DNA of 64,000 bases from Flavobacterium faecale (GCF_003076455.1 NZ_CP020918.1:2309501-2373500); one strand, 5' to 3'; counted from the first letter of the stretch, positions 42,846-53,224 are shown. Numbers and translations are program-made. Notes: a model not told the origin generated them from the sequence alone.

Positions 42846-44375
42846 ATGCAACACAACGTACTTATTTTAGATTTCGGATCGCAATACACTCAGCTGATTG
42901 CGCGTAGAGTTCGCGAATTAAATATATTCTGCGAAATTTTTCCTTACAATCATTTTCCAGATGATTTGTCCAGTTATAAAGCTGTAATTTTGGGAGGTAG
43001 CCCTTTCTCTGTACGCGGAGAAGATGCGCCACACCCAGATTTGTCGCAAATACGAGGCAAATTGCCTATGCTTGCCGTGTGTTACGGGGCGCAATATTTG
43101 GCTCACTTTTCGGGTGGCGAAGTTGCGGCATCGAACACAAGAGAGTATGGTAGAGCGAATTTGTCTTATATTAAGGAGGACGAAGTTTTCTTTGAAGGGA
43201 TTACGCCAAACAGTCAAGTTTGGATGAGTCATAGCGATAGTATCAAGGCGTTACCAACCAATGGAGTTAAACTTGCAAGTACGCACGATGTGGAGTTTGC
43301 GGCTTACAAAATTGAAGGGGAAACGACTTATGCGATTCAGTACCATCCAGAGGTTTTTCACTCTACTGAAGGTGGAAAAATGTTGGAGAACTTCTTGGTG
43401 AAAATTGCCGAAGTACCTCAAAACTTTACACCAACTGCTTTTGTTGAAGAGATGGTGGCTGAGTTGAAAGAAAAAGTGGGGAATGACAAAGTAGTTTTGG
43501 GACTTTCGGGTGGAGTAGATTCTACTGTTGCGGCAGTATTATTGCACCAAGCGATTGGAAAAAACTTGTACTGTATTTTTGTAAATAACGGTTTGCTTCG
43601 TAAAAACGAATTTCAAAGTGTACTGGATCAATACGAAGGAATGGGCTTAAACGTAAAAGGAGTAGATGCTTCTCAACGTTTTTATACTGCTTTGGCTGGA
43701 GTTACAGATCCTGAATTGAAAAGAAAAGCAATCGGAAATGCTTTTATCGAAGTTTTTGATGCAGAGTCTCACCTTATCGAAGATGTAACTTGGTTGGCCC
43801 AAGGAACGATTTATCCTGATGTAATTGAGTCGGTGTCTGTAAAAGGACCTTCGGCTACGATTAAATCACACCACAACGTAGGAGGTTTACCTGATTATAT
43901 GAAACTGAAAATTGTGGAGCCTTTGCGTATGCTTTTTAAAGATGAAGTGCGTAGAGTAGGAGCAAGTTTAGGAATTGATCCTGAATTGTTAGGAAGACAT
44001 CCTTTTCCTGGTCCTGGGTTATCGATTCGTATTTTGGGTGATATCACACTAGAGAAAGTACAAATCTTGCAAGATGTAGATAAAGTTTTTATCGACGGAT
44101 TAAAATCTTGGGGATTGTATGACAAAGTTTGGCAAGCTGGAGCGATTTTGCTTCCAGTGAATAGCGTTGGGGTTATGGGTGATGAGCGTACGTATGAAAA
44201 AGTGGTTGCCTTGCGCGCAGTAGAGTCTACTGACGGAATGACGGCGGACTGGGTACACTTGCCTTATGATTTCTTGATGAAGGTGTCAAACGACATTATC
44301 AACAAAGTAAAAGGTGTGAATAGAGTGGTGTATGACATCTCGTCTAAACCACCAGCAACGATTGAATGGGAATAG
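42846..44375 (+). CDS. guaA: GMP synthase (glutamine-hydrolysing)
   Basis: 509 residues converting XMP to GMP. The N-terminal class I amidotransferase has the nucleophile Cys in [11 protein letters not shown] and the His/Glu pair in QYHPEVFHS. The ATP pyrophosphatase domain has the P-loop [16 protein letters not shown]. The C-terminal dimerisation domain ends KPPATIEWE. The length is normal. A -7-like TAATTTTG at 42833-42840 lies only 5 bp before the ATG, so a very short or absent leader is possible. It is the first core gene right of the island. It has its own terminator. Confidence 0.97.
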   Translation: MQHNVLILDFGSQYTQLIARRVRELNIFCEIFPYNHFPDDLSSYKAVILGGSPFSVRGEDAPHPDLSQIRGKLPMLAVCYGAQYLAHFSGGEVAASNTREYGRANLSYIKEDEVFFEGITPNSQVWMSHSDSIKALPTNGVKLASTHDVEFAAYKIEGETTYAIQYHPEVFHSTEGGKMLENFLVKIAEVPQNFTPTAFVEEMVAELKEKVGNDKVVLGLSGGVDSTVAAVLLHQAIGKNLYCIFVNNGLLRKNEFQSVLDQYEGMGLNVKGVDASQRFYTALAGVTDPELKRKAIGNAFIEVFDAESHLIEDVTWLAQGTIYPDVIESVSVKGPSATIKSHHNVGGLPDYMKLKIVEPLRMLFKDEVRRVGASLGIDPELLGRHPFPGPGLSIRILGDITLEKVQILQDVDKVFIDGLKSWGLYDKVWQAGAILLPVNSVGVMGDERTYEKVVALRAVESTDGMTADWVHLPYDFLMKVSNDIINKVKGVNRVVYDISSKPPATIEWE

Positions 44376-44404
44376 TAAACAGTAGTTTATTGGAATAAAT
44401 ATAT

Positions 44405-44445
44405 AAACGGTATCAAATTTTTGGAATAAAATTTGGTACCGTTTT
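44405..44445 (+). terminator. Terminator of guaA
   Basis: AAACGGTA-CAAATTTT pairs with AAAATTTGGTACCGTTTT around GGAATA (one bulge), ending in a T-rich tract, 30 bp after guaA. Confidence 0.8.
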
Positions 44446-44482
44446 GTTATCTTTGAAAATATAATTTCTATAAAAATAAATA

Positions 44483-46495
44483 ATGAAGTACATTTTTACC
44501 TTAACTCTAAGTTTGTTTTTGGCGGTAAGTACTGGTTTTGCTCAAGGGAAAGCCATTATGCATAAAGTGGTAGCGAGCGAAACGGTGATACAAATTGCCA
44601 AAAAGTACCAAGTTACGCCTTATGATATCTACCAGCTTAATCCAGATGCACAACACGGTATTCAGCCCAATATGGTTTTGTTGATTCCGAATAAAACGGG
44701 TAACAAACCAACTGTGAAAGCGGCTACTGAAAAGCCTGTTGCAAAAACGGCTGTAACTGCCACAGCTGCACCTAGTAAAATGGTATTGAAAACGACCTCA
44801 CACGAGGTGTTGCCGAAAGAAACAATGTACGGAATTTGTAAAATGTACAACCTAAGTGCAGAAGAATTGATTGCTGCCAATCCGTTTTTGGCTACTGATG
44901 GTGTGCAGATTGGTCAAGTTTTGCTTGTTCCTGCTAAAAACAGTGGTAAAGCACCTGTGAAAACGACGGCTGCAATTGCACCGGTAAAACCAGTTTTTCA
45001 CGAAGTGTTACCGAAGGAAACTAAATATTCTATTGCAAAACAATACGGCATCTCGATCGCTGAATTGGAAACTAAAAATCCAGAAATTATTCCGAATCTA
45101 ACCATTGGGTATAATTTGTTGATCAAAGGTTCACGCCCGAAAGAGGTAGTAGCGGCTCCAACTTATGGTGTAAAAACAGAGAATACTGCACTGTCCTCTT
45201 GGAATACGCCAAAGCCAATGGCGGAATTCACGACTTATGAGGTGAAGCCGCAAGAAACGATGTACAGCTTATCTAAAAAGTTTAATATAACTCAGGAAGA
45301 ATTAATTGTACTGAATCCTGATTTGCAAAACGGAGTGAATATTGGGATGAGTTTAAAGGTTCCTGCAAACTCGATTGCTACTTTTCAAAGTAAAAAAGAA
45401 TTTGGTTCTTTGACCAAAATAATTGCAGAAGGACGTCGCAAACGTTTGGTGCTTTTGTTGCCGTTTAATATTCCGCATGTAGAAAATGATTTTAACAACT
45501 CTACTACCGCACGATTGAAGAAGGATAAATTCTTGAACATGACGATGGACTTCTATGCTGGTGCGTTGGTCGCTATTGATTCGGCCAAAGTATTAGGATT
45601 GCCAATTGATATCGAAATTTATGATTCTGAAGAGAATAAAAATGGCTCAGATGTGCCAAAAATTATAGCAGAACACAATTTGCAAACTGCCAATGCCATC
45701 ATTGGACCCTTCTACCAAAGTAATGCAGAGATTGCTGCTCAATTGTTGGCAACGACCAATACACCTGTAATTTCGCCACTTTCCAAAGATGTAGGGAACC
45801 CAATGCGTAATTTGTACCAAACGATTCCGTCGCCTGATACGGTGAAAAACACCATGTTTGATTACATGCGTGCACAAGGAGGAAACATTATGGCTGTTGT
45901 AGACAAAAAGAAAACATCTATTATTGAGTATCTAAAATCAAATCAAAAAAGTGTACCCTTTGTAGCTTTTACCGATCGAGGTAGTGTATCTGTAGAAAGC
46001 TTTAAAAGTCTTTTGGTCAAAGGTCGAATGAATTATGTCGTGATGGAGACAGGAAATACTTGGATGATCAAAACCACGATTTCGATGATGTTGAATGTGA
46101 TGAAAGACTACCAAGTTCAGTTGGTTATTTTAGAACCAAACGATACCTTGAATTTTGAAGAAATTAAAATAGATAATTTGGTAAAATTGAAATTAATGTA
46201 TCCTTCTGTAACGCGTGAGAACATAAGCCCTGAGGGAATGGTTTTTGATCGAAATTTCAAAAATACCAATAATATTTTCCCAGGTGTGTATGCAACACGT
46301 GGGTTTGATGTGACCTTTGACACGATGATGCGTTTGGTGCAAGATGTGAAGTTTGAACAAACCGTAAACGCAGTAGCAACAAAGCAAGTGGATAATAAAT
46401 TTGAATATTACCGTAAAGCAGATGGCGGATACACCAACAAAGGTGTTTTTATCTTGTATTACGATACTGACTTGATGATCAAAGAAGCAAATTAA
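44483..46495 (+). CDS. Periplasmic protein with four LysM repeats and a type-1 binding-protein fold
   Basis: 670 residues. The signal peptide of 21 residues ends GFAQ. LysM repeats lie at about 26-70 (HKVVASETVIQIAKKYQVTP), 110-154 (HEVLPKETMYGICKMYNLSA), 172-214 (HEVLPKETKYSIAKQYGISI) and 253-297 (YEVKPQETMYSLSKKFNITQ), joined by Thr/Ala/Lys/Pro-rich linkers. From about residue 325 a periplasmic binding-protein type I fold follows (LVLLLPFNIPHVEN, IDIEIYDSEENKNGSDVPKI, NAIIGPFYQSNAEIAAQLLA). It should bind peptidoglycan and an unknown ligand, or act structurally at the cell wall as LpoA-like regulators do (inference). The next gene is 73 bp downstream. Confidence 0.85.
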   Translation: MKYIFTLTLSLFLAVSTGFAQGKAIMHKVVASETVIQIAKKYQVTPYDIYQLNPDAQHGIQPNMVLLIPNKTGNKPTVKAATEKPVAKTAVTATAAPSKMVLKTTSHEVLPKETMYGICKMYNLSAEELIAANPFLATDGVQIGQVLLVPAKNSGKAPVKTTAAIAPVKPVFHEVLPKETKYSIAKQYGISIAELETKNPEIIPNLTIGYNLLIKGSRPKEVVAAPTYGVKTENTALSSWNTPKPMAEFTTYEVKPQETMYSLSKKFNITQEELIVLNPDLQNGVNIGMSLKVPANSIATFQSKKEFGSLTKIIAEGRRKRLVLLLPFNIPHVENDFNNSTTARLKKDKFLNMTMDFYAGALVAIDSAKVLGLPIDIEIYDSEENKNGSDVPKIIAEHNLQTANAIIGPFYQSNAEIAAQLLATTNTPVISPLSKDVGNPMRNLYQTIPSPDTVKNTMFDYMRAQGGNIMAVVDKKKTSIIEYLKSNQKSVPFVAFTDRGSVSVESFKSLLVKGRMNYVVMETGNTWMIKTTISMMLNVMKDYQVQLVILEPNDTLNFEEIKIDNLVKLKLMYPSVTRENISPEGMVFDRNFKNTNNIFPGVYATRGFDVTFDTMMRLVQDVKFEQTVNAVATKQVDNKFEYYRKADGGYTNKGVFILYYDTDLMIKEAN

Positions 46496-46568
46496 ACCTA
46501 AGTAGAAAGCAAAGTAATAGCTTACGCTATATTTTAAAAAGATTGAACTAGAAATTATATAAAGTAAA

Positions 46569-47009
46569 ATGAAAATAAACCTAAAGAACGGGATTGATAA
46601 ATTGCTTTTTGGAATGAAACAAAAAGATGTAGTGGCCTTATACGGTAAGCCTACAAAAGAATATAAAGACGAAGACGAGAATTTAATTTTGGTTTATAAT
46701 GACTTAAAAATGCGTCTTACGTTTTATAAAGACGAGGAGTTTAAGTTAGGGTACATCGTTGGGTCTAGCCTTGATTTGGATTTGTCAGGTAGTAAAATCA
46801 TCGGAAAAAAAATTGCTGATGTAAAAAAGGATTTAGCTAAAAAAAGCATCACTAAGTTTACACAAGAAGAGTTTGATACTTTTGAAAATTACTTCAACGA
46901 AGAAAACTGGATTATTTTTCAGACTGAATTTGATGAGGTGGTGAAATTTGAAATCGGAGCGATTATCAATCAAAAAGATGAATTTGATTGGAAGTTTGGA
47001 AAAAAATAA
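46569..47009 (+). CDS. Hypothetical conserved protein, 146 aa
   Basis: A soluble cytoplasmic protein without signal peptide. The N-terminus LKNGIDKLLFGMKQKDVVAL and YGKPTKEYKDEDENLILVYN resemble the opening of outer-membrane-assembly or SMI1-like folds (a helix, G-x-P turn, then beta strands LKMRLTFYKDEEFKLGYIV). I do not recognise the family. It is co-directional with the LysM protein gene and may be co-transcribed. A terminator follows. Confidence 0.7.
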   Translation: MKINLKNGIDKLLFGMKQKDVVALYGKPTKEYKDEDENLILVYNDLKMRLTFYKDEEFKLGYIVGSSLDLDLSGSKIIGKKIADVKKDLAKKSITKFTQEEFDTFENYFNEENWIIFQTEFDEVVKFEIGAIINQKDEFDWKFGKK

Positions 47010-47027
47010 CCAAGGAAAAATAAATAG

Positions 47028-47063
47028 AAAAAGCCACTAATTGTAATCATTAGTGGCTTTTTT
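47028..47063. terminator. Bidirectional intrinsic terminator
   Basis: AAAAGCCACTAAT pairs with ATTAGTGGCTTTT around a short loop, with A and T runs on both sides, between the convergent genes 46569-47009 and 47098-48114. Confidence 0.9.
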
Positions 47064-47097
47064 AGGTTTTGTGATTATCGTATCTCGAATTCGATAT

Positions 47098-48114
47098 CTA
47101 TTTTTTATCTATAGTAATTCTGTTTTCACGATTGGCAAGTTCCCACGCAACAGCAAAGGCAAGTTTTGTTCTTTTGGTTAAGGCATCAAACTCTATTTTT
47201 TCTACAGTGTCAGTGCTTCGGTGGTAGTCTGCATGTACACCATTGAAAAAGAAAACAGATGGAATTCCAAATTTTGCAAAATTGTAATGGTCTGAACGTT
47301 CGTAAAAATGGTTGGGGTCATTTGTTGCTGTATATCTAAAGTCTAAATCTAGTTTGGTTGTTTTTTCGTTAGCAGCGACTACTATGTTAAGTAAATCAGT
47401 TGAGAGTCTTTCGGCACCAATTACATACACGTAGTTATTGCTTGCAACATGCTCAACATCACGACGGCCAATCATATCAATGTTAATGTCACTAACGGTA
47501 TTTTTTAGTGGATACAAAGGATGTTCAGAATAATATTTCGAACCCAAAAGTCCGTGTTCTTCACCCGTTACATGCAAGAATAGAATAGATCTTTTTGGAC
47601 CATGCCCTTCTTTTTGAGCGATCTTAAAAGCTTGTGCAATTTCTAGCAAAGCCACCGTTCCTGAACCATCATCATCGGCACCGTTAAATATTTTTCCGTC
47701 TTTGATTCCGATATGGTCGTAATGCGCTGAGATAACAATGACTTCCTCTGGTTTTTCAGATCCTTTGATAAAAGCTGCAATGTTTTCAGAGGGTGCTAAT
47801 AGATCTCCTTTTCGCGTTTTTAATGCAGAGGATGGAACTGCCTGTAAATAATTGGTAGTGTTGTCAGCGGCTACGATATTATTCTTTTTGTAGTGACCAA
47901 TCAAATATTGCCCAGCTGCTTTTTGTCCTTCCGAACCTGTTTCGCGCCCTTGCATTGCGTCTGAGGCAACAGTGTATAAGTGGTCTTTTAATTCAGATTC
48001 TGTTATGGTCTTGCTGTATTTTGTTACTAAATCGGCAGGATTTGCATCTATGGACTTGGTATTGGCACAAGAAACAGCCAAGGCAGCGGTGATAAAAAGA
48101 ATAGTTTTTTTCAT
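47098..48114 (-). CDS. M28 family zinc peptidase (lipoprotein)
   Basis: 338 residues. The lipoprotein signal ends LAVSC with Cys16. The M28 catalytic domain has the metal ligands in order: ISAHYDHIG (His), NGADDDGSGTVALLEIA (Asp bridging), HVTGEEHGLLGSKYY (Glu-Glu, catalytic base and ligand), NIDMIGR (Asp) and ADYHRSTDTVEKI (His). YERSDHYNFAKFGIPSVFFF is the usual substrate-side segment. It is probably an aminopeptidase acting in the periplasm or at the surface on peptides from extracellular proteolysis. Convergent with the preceding gene. Confidence 0.92.
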   Translation of the reverse strand: MKKTILFITAALAVSCANTKSIDANPADLVTKYSKTITESELKDHLYTVASDAMQGRETGSEGQKAAGQYLIGHYKKNNIVAADNTTNYLQAVPSSALKTRKGDLLAPSENIAAFIKGSEKPEEVIVISAHYDHIGIKDGKIFNGADDDGSGTVALLEIAQAFKIAQKEGHGPKRSILFLHVTGEEHGLLGSKYYSEHPLYPLKNTVSDINIDMIGRRDVEHVASNNYVYVIGAERLSTDLLNIVVAANEKTTKLDLDFRYTATNDPNHFYERSDHYNFAKFGIPSVFFFNGVHADYHRSTDTVEKIEFDALTKRTKLAFAVAWELANRENRITIDKK

Positions 48115-48396
48115 TTCTAAAAAGAATAGGGGAGATGAATAATAGTGTTTTATTGTGGTGGTATTTTATTGAAAACGAGTCCGCTACCATTGACGTAACG
48201 ATCAGTATTGTTTGTTTTTGAACTGCGAATGTACATTATATTTCTATTTTTTGAACATATTGGTAGTGAATTGTTACTTAAAAAGGCAGATTTGAATAGA
48301 TTGTTATCGAATTTATATTCGCTTTTGGCTATTTTTTACGATCAAAACTCAAACTAAAGCGTTATTTTTGTGTCTTAACTAACAATACAATAAAAT

Positions 48397-49680
48397 ATGC
48401 AACAATTTCAAGGCGAACTATCTTCGAAATCAGAATCTTTAATTGCTAAAGAAAATAAATACGGTGCTCACAATTACCATCCGTTACCCGTAGTATTGGA
48501 TAGAGGAGAAGGAGTATACGTTTGGGATGTTGATGGAAAACAGTATTTTGATTTTTTATCTGCTTATTCAGCAGTGAATCAAGGGCACTGTCATCCTAAA
48601 ATTGTTGGTGCTATGGTGAAACAAGCGCAAACGTTGACCTTGACTTCAAGAGCTTTTCACAACGACCAATTGGGTGTTTATGAAGAATACATTACCAAAT
48701 ATTTTGGATTTGACAAAGTATTACCAATGAATACAGGTGCAGAAGCGGTAGAAACTGCTTTGAAATTGTGTAGAAAATGGGCTTATGAGGTAAAAGGAAT
48801 AGCTGAGAATCAAGCACAAATTGTAGTTTGTGAAAATAATTTTCACGGTAGAACGACAACAATTATTTCGTTTTCGAATGATGAAGGTGCTCGCAAGAGT
48901 TTTGGTCCGTTTACCGAAGGATTTATAAAAATCCCTTACGATGACATTGCAGCATTAGAGGAAGTTTTGTCTTCATCATCAAATATTGCAGGATTTTTGG
49001 TAGAACCTATTCAAGGTGAAGCAGGCGTATACGTACCAACGGAAGGTTATTTAGCGAAAGCAAAAGCACTTTGCGAAAAGCACAATGTATTGTTTATTGC
49101 AGATGAGGTACAAACAGGGATAGCACGTACAGGACGATTATTGGCAACTTGTGGGAACTGCAGTTGTACAGACGGTTGTGAAAACAAACCAGAAGTAAAA
49201 GCAGATATATTGATTTTGGGAAAAGCAATTTCGGGTGGTGTATATCCAGTTTCGGCAGTTTTGGCCAATGATGCGATTATGAATGTGATCAAACCAGGAC
49301 AACACGGATCTACTTTTGGAGGTAATCCTGTTGCAGCCGCTGTAGCCATTGCGGCACTAGAGGTTGTAAAAGAAGAAAAACTAGCCGAAAACGCAGAACG
49401 TTTGGGAGTGATATTGAGAGACGGACTGAATAAAATTGCAGCCAGCAACTCATTGATCACACTTGTACGCGGAAAAGGTTTGTTGAATGCGATTGTAATT
49501 GATTGTGATGAAGAGTCAGATTTGGCCTGGAATATCTGCCTAAAATTTAGAGACAATGGTTTGTTGGCGAAACCGACACACGGAAACAAAATTCGTTTGG
49601 CGCCACCATTGGTAATTACTGAGGCGCAGATTGTAGAATGTTTGGCTATTATCGAAAAATCGTTAAACGAATTTAAATAA
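48397..49680 (+). CDS. rocD: Ornithine-oxo-acid aminotransferase
   Basis: 427 residues of the class III PLP aminotransferases. Signatures: [90 protein letters not shown], and the PLP lysine in [16 protein letters not shown]. It converts ornithine and 2-oxoglutarate to glutamate semialdehyde and glutamate. A cysteine cluster ([10 protein letters not shown], about residues 252-261) is inserted after GRLLAT where many homologues go straight to the KPDI-type segment; it might bind a metal. A TATTTTTG -7 element is at 48363-48370. Confidence 0.95.
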   Translation: MQQFQGELSSKSESLIAKENKYGAHNYHPLPVVLDRGEGVYVWDVDGKQYFDFLSAYSAVNQGHCHPKIVGAMVKQAQTLTLTSRAFHNDQLGVYEEYITKYFGFDKVLPMNTGAEAVETALKLCRKWAYEVKGIAENQAQIVVCENNFHGRTTTIISFSNDEGARKSFGPFTEGFIKIPYDDIAALEEVLSSSSNIAGFLVEPIQGEAGVYVPTEGYLAKAKALCEKHNVLFIADEVQTGIARTGRLLATCGNCSCTDGCENKPEVKADILILGKAISGGVYPVSAVLANDAIMNVIKPGQHGSTFGGNPVAAAVAIAALEVVKEEKLAENAERLGVILRDGLNKIAASNSLITLVRGKGLLNAIVIDCDEESDLAWNICLKFRDNGLLAKPTHGNKIRLAPPLVITEAQIVECLAIIEKSLNEFK

Positions 49681-49867
49681 AAATAGTGGCCGCAAAAAAA
49701 TAGCAGTTAACTCGCTCCACTTAGTAAAGCAGGTTCGAAAGGGAATTATTGCTAAAGTAATTGGATGTAATTAGCGGTTTACCTATCAGAATGAAGTTAA
49801 AATAAAAATGTGTAGCCAGCGAAAGCTACTCAAATACTTAAATTAAATTATTTTTGTTACTTATGAT

Positions 49868-49903
49868 TACGTATTAATACTTATATTTGTATAAGTATTT
49901 TTG
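49868..49903 (+). promoter_or_regulatory. cobA control region: NarL-like dyad and -7 elements
   Basis: TACGTAT-TA-ATACTTA (49868-49883) is a 7-2-7 dyad. It overlaps the perfect dyad AATACTTATA-TTTG-TATAAGTATT (49876-49899). Two -7 matches follow: TATATTTG (49882-49889) and TATTTTTG (49896-49903), the latter without a -33 box, as expected for an activator-dependent promoter. Related dyads occur at 56799-56824 and 62705-62722. The remaining part of the spacer 49681-50009 shows nothing else. Confidence 0.6.
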
Positions 49904-50009
49904 CGTAACTAAGTAGTGATAATTTAATTTAGAAGATAACATGTTCAAATTTTTAAACCATTGGGTGAGGGAATCCAAAGTTATTTTCGAATTATTAAAG
50001 GAAGAAAAA

Positions 50010-50801
50010 ATGAATAAATCAAATACACCAAAATTAACGATAGTAGGTGCAGGACCTGGAGATGTAGAGTTAATTACTGTAAAAGCAATAAAAGCACTTG
50101 AAGCTGCAGATGTAGTTTTATATGATGCTTTGGTTAATGAAGATTTATTGCAATACGCAAGCAATGCAGAAATTGTTTTTGTAGGCAAGCGCTTAGGGTG
50201 CCATGCTTATAGCCAAGACCAAATCAATGAACTAATTGTTGCCTTGGCGCAGCAACATGGGCATGTAGTACGTTTGAAAGGTGGTGATCCTTTTATCTTT
50301 GGTCGTGGAAGTGAGGAAATTGAATTTGCTCATGAAAACGGACTAGAAACAGCGATTGTTCCTGGTATTTCATCTTCTATGGGGGTACCGGCATTAAACG
50401 GGATAAGTTTGACGCAACGCAAAGTAGCTGAAAGCTTTTGGGTGATTACAGGTACAACCTCAGATCATAAATTGTCTAAAGATGTGATACTTGCTTCACA
50501 ATCTGCGGCGACAGTAGTGATCTTGATGGGGATGCATAAGTTAAACGAAATAGTAGCCGTTTATAACGAAAATAGAACGGATGATTTGCCGATAGGAATT
50601 ATTCAAAATGGTACGCGTGCTGATCAAAAGAAAGTAATTGGTACCATGAGCACGATTTTGAATTTGGTTAAAGACCAGCAAATATCCTCCCCAGCGATTA
50701 TCGTAATTGGCGAAGTAGTAGGAAATATTTCGAAACTGACAGATTACTTAGAAATTGAAAACCTAGAAGACGAATTTGTTTACCAAAACTTAAGTTTCTA
50801 A
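50010..50801 (+). CDS. cobA: Uroporphyrinogen-III C-methyltransferase
   Basis: 263 residues from ATG 50010, which follows GGAAG and gives the usual N-terminus (NTPKLTIVGAGPGDVELITV). An in-frame ATG at 49941 would add 23 residues. The SUMT signatures are GAGPGDVELIT, VVLYDALVNEDLL, VFVGKRLGCHAYSQDQIN, VRLKGGDPFIFGRGSEE and VVPGISS-like IVPGISSSMGVPALNGISLTQR. It makes precorrin-2 for siroheme, the cofactor of assimilatory nitrite and sulfite reductases. No CysG oxidase or ferrochelatase part is fused. It is close to the nitrate reductase locus and shares an operator motif with it. Confidence 0.92.
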   Translation: MNKSNTPKLTIVGAGPGDVELITVKAIKALEAADVVLYDALVNEDLLQYASNAEIVFVGKRLGCHAYSQDQINELIVALAQQHGHVVRLKGGDPFIFGRGSEEIEFAHENGLETAIVPGISSSMGVPALNGISLTQRKVAESFWVITGTTSDHKLSKDVILASQSAATVVILMGMHKLNEIVAVYNENRTDDLPIGIIQNGTRADQKKVIGTMSTILNLVKDQQISSPAIIVIGEVVGNISKLTDYLEIENLEDEFVYQNLSF

Positions 50802-50822
50802 ATTGAACTTTAAAATAGATTA

Positions 50823-50855
50823 TAAAAAAAAAACAGCTTTTAGCTGTTTTTTTTT
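50823..50855 (+). terminator. Terminator of cobA
   Basis: AAAACAGCT-TTT-AGCTGTTTT followed by nine T in total. Confidence 0.9.
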
Positions 50856-50867
50856 GCTTTCAACCAT

Positions 50868-50906
50868 AAAAAAATCCCATTCGTATTGAATGGGATTGGT
50901 TTTTTA
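50868..50906 (-). terminator. Terminator of the acyl-CoA thioesterase gene
   Basis: AATCCCATTC and GAATGGGATT pair around GTATT, with seven T following on the minus strand, 13 bp after the stop at 50919. Confidence 0.9.
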
Positions 50907-50918
50907 TGTTTTTGAATT

Positions 50919-51467
50919 TTACTGTAACTCTACTTTAATATTGTATTTGTTTGAGTTTAAGATAGAATCAATAGAGCCAAAAGTGGCTACATTTTTTTGC
51001 TCTTCTTTCAATTTTTTCATTTCGATTTGTCTCAAACAGTTTTGAAAACGACTTACCTCTTTCAAAGTGGTCAAAATCAAACCAGGAACGAGTGATGTCT
51101 TTCCTTCGCTATCTTTGGAAACCATTGTAAAGTAAGACGAATTACAGTGTTTTATGACTCCTGTTTGAATATTTTCGGCCTCGACACGTATACCTACGAT
51201 CATGGAGGTTCTCCCTACATAATTCACGCTGGCTTTCATGCTTACTAATTCGCCAACTTCTATTGGCATCAAAAAGTTTACGGTATCTACAGAAGCCGTT
51301 ACGCAATAGTTACCACAAAACTTAGACGCACAAGCAAAAGCAATCTGGTCCATAAGGGAAAGAATATAACCTCCGTGAATTTTACCACTAAAATTGGTAT
51401 GTGATGGCAGCATTAATTCGGATATCGTAATGTGAGATGAGGTAACTGTTTTGAAAGTAGTATTCAT
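50919..51467 (-). CDS. Acyl-CoA thioesterase, hotdog fold
   Basis: 182 residues with one hotdog domain: LPSHTNFSGKIHGGYILSLM, DQIAFACASKFCGNYCVTAS, VDTVNFLMPIEVGELVSMKA and VNYVGRTSMIVGIRVEAEN. The arrangement matches the BACH/YciA-type acyl-CoA hydrolases (N-terminal Asn and the DQ catalytic Asp). The C-terminal helix (RFQNCLRQIEMKKLKEEQK) extends beyond the domain. It is 15 bp downstream of the rubredoxin protein gene on the same strand, so the two are probably co-transcribed, though a link to nitrate metabolism is not obvious. Confidence 0.85.
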   Translation of the reverse strand: MNTTFKTVTSSHITISELMLPSHTNFSGKIHGGYILSLMDQIAFACASKFCGNYCVTASVDTVNFLMPIEVGELVSMKASVNYVGRTSMIVGIRVEAENIQTGVIKHCNSSYFTMVSKDSEGKTSLVPGLILTTLKEVSRFQNCLRQIEMKKLKEEQKNVATFGSIDSILNSNKYNIKVELQ

Positions 51468-51482
51468 GTATTCGTTCTTAGA

Positions 51483-52928
51483 TTATTGTATTTCTTGTGT
51501 TTCTGTGCTCAAAGCTATGAAATTATTTTTTGGCGCTTCGCAAAGTGAGCAACAATAGTCAGCAGGCAAGTCCTCAAACAGTGTTCCAACAGGAATATCT
51601 TGGTGTAAATCACCATATTTTGAGTTGTAAACCGTCAAGCAGTCTTGACATTGGTACACATCTTGAACCATTACTTCTTTTTTAGGAATCTTGCTTTCGG
51701 TAGTGCTGTCAAGAATAGTATTCCCCAATTGATCAAAATATTTTTTACTAAGTTCGATCAAAATGTTAGGCAGTTCTAGTTTATCAACATCTTGTGCGTG
51801 TACAATGTACTCGCGACTATTGGCATCGAAATTTTTGGCATACAAAACATTGAAGGTATCACGTATTTTGATAGATTCCAGTTCTTTGGGCAATTGGTTT
51901 TTTTCGACAACTATCGAAGTGAAGTAATGCCCATCACGATTGTAATCTGCAATTCCAAAGGTAAGTCCGTAGGTACTGATATCAAATTGATCAAGGGTAC
52001 GCACAAGGAACGTTTTTAGATTCAAAGCCCATTCTGTAGCCACCGGTAAATGCCAGTTCAACTCCAACAAAGAGTGGCGGACATTGATTCCGTTTTTACC
52101 AAGAAATTTTTCCCATTCTAACTTTTTATCTTTCGGAATCCCTTTTACAATAAATGATTTCCAGGGTGTGATGCATATTTTACCGATTTTACATTCGAAA
52201 CACAAATCGCATAATTCCTGTAAAAATTTAAGGTCATATTGATTGTTTCTCCAGTACAATCCTAGCCAATATTGGTCGATTCCGAGTCGGTTCATCCCTT
52301 CGTAATAAGGGAAAGGATAAAACGGAACATGCAACGGCGCATCTATTGTTCTATTATTGGAGTCTAAAGCTTCGCTAACTAAGCTAAAAATCATGTCGAT
52401 ACCACATGACTCTTGGCGTACAACTTTTTCTATTTCGTAATAAATAGTGGCAATATCCCAAGTGTAAATCAATACAGGATAGACCTCCATGCGTTCCCAC
52501 TTGGGTAGGCGTACGTATAGGAACCAGTAATCTTCATGCTCAGAAGCAATAAAATTGATGTGGCCAGTAAACAAAGGGACCAATTGCTGCTTTGGATCGG
52601 TTATATTGACCTTTAGATCAGGTTGCTCTTTGAATTGTTCTAATATATAAAGTAATTTGTTTCCAGTGAGCCATGGCGTATCACGCAATAAGTCAGAAGA
52701 AACGTAGGAGGATACAATATTGTTTCCGCTAGTTTCATTTGGCAGAACAAAATGATGTTTGCCCGCTTTTTCTGGTGGTAAAGATTGGAAACCTTTAGGA
52801 AAAATAATGTCTTGTCTGGACCCAAAAGAGATGGTATCAAGTCCTTGTTCTAAGGCCATATTTGCGATTTCTTTTAATTCACTAGGTGATAAAACGCCTC
52901 CTTTTACTATCAATCGTGTTAATTCCAT
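51483..52928 (-). CDS. Rubredoxin fused to a sulfite/nitrite reductase-like domain
   Basis: 481 residues. The first about 400 look like one half of a siroheme reductase: N-terminal ferredoxin-like repeat (GGVLSPSELKEIANMALEQG, LDTISFGSRQDIIFPKG) and a second repeat (KICITPWKSFIVKGIPKDK). The CX5C...CX3C cluster that holds siroheme/4Fe-4S in true reductases is not present; only LCDLCFECKIGKIC is seen. The C-terminus (about 425-472) is a rubredoxin domain with CQDC and CSLC ligand pairs (YQCQDCLTVYNSKYGDLHQD, FEDLPADYCCSLCEAP). It probably carries electrons to the nitrate reductase encoded upstream on the same strand (inference). Confidence 0.8.
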   Translation of the reverse strand: MELTRLIVKGGVLSPSELKEIANMALEQGLDTISFGSRQDIIFPKGFQSLPPEKAGKHHFVLPNETSGNNIVSSYVSSDLLRDTPWLTGNKLLYILEQFKEQPDLKVNITDPKQQLVPLFTGHINFIASEHEDYWFLYVRLPKWERMEVYPVLIYTWDIATIYYEIEKVVRQESCGIDMIFSLVSEALDSNNRTIDAPLHVPFYPFPYYEGMNRLGIDQYWLGLYWRNNQYDLKFLQELCDLCFECKIGKICITPWKSFIVKGIPKDKKLEWEKFLGKNGINVRHSLLELNWHLPVATEWALNLKTFLVRTLDQFDISTYGLTFGIADYNRDGHYFTSIVVEKNQLPKELESIKIRDTFNVLYAKNFDANSREYIVHAQDVDKLELPNILIELSKKYFDQLGNTILDSTTESKIPKKEVMVQDVYQCQDCLTVYNSKYGDLHQDIPVGTLFEDLPADYCCSLCEAPKNNFIALSTETQEIQ

Positions 52929-53224
52929 TTTTTTCTACTTTAGAGTGTGCTAGTTTTTGTTTGAATCGAATGCCATGCTACCAATTTTTTTCTTTCGAAT
53001 AAAAAAACTAAGGATGGCGAACAAAACCTGCAACACTAATTGTTATTGGTCTCAAATAGTATGTTAAACGAGGCACTTTGAGTACGACTCGTTTTTTTTA
53101 TTTTTTGATTACTGATTTTTTTCGAATAAGAAAGCGATACACTTTACAAATCAATAGTATCAGTGGTTATTTTTGCATCCATTATTGCTGCTAATCCATT
53201 GCTTAAAAGCAGTTATAACGGAAA

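Noticed and set aside
53070..53110. Hairpin ACGAG...CTCGT with a T-run between the nitrate reductase and rubredoxin genes
   Set aside because: The stem is only 5 bp, and the T-run is on the strand opposite to the genes on both sides.
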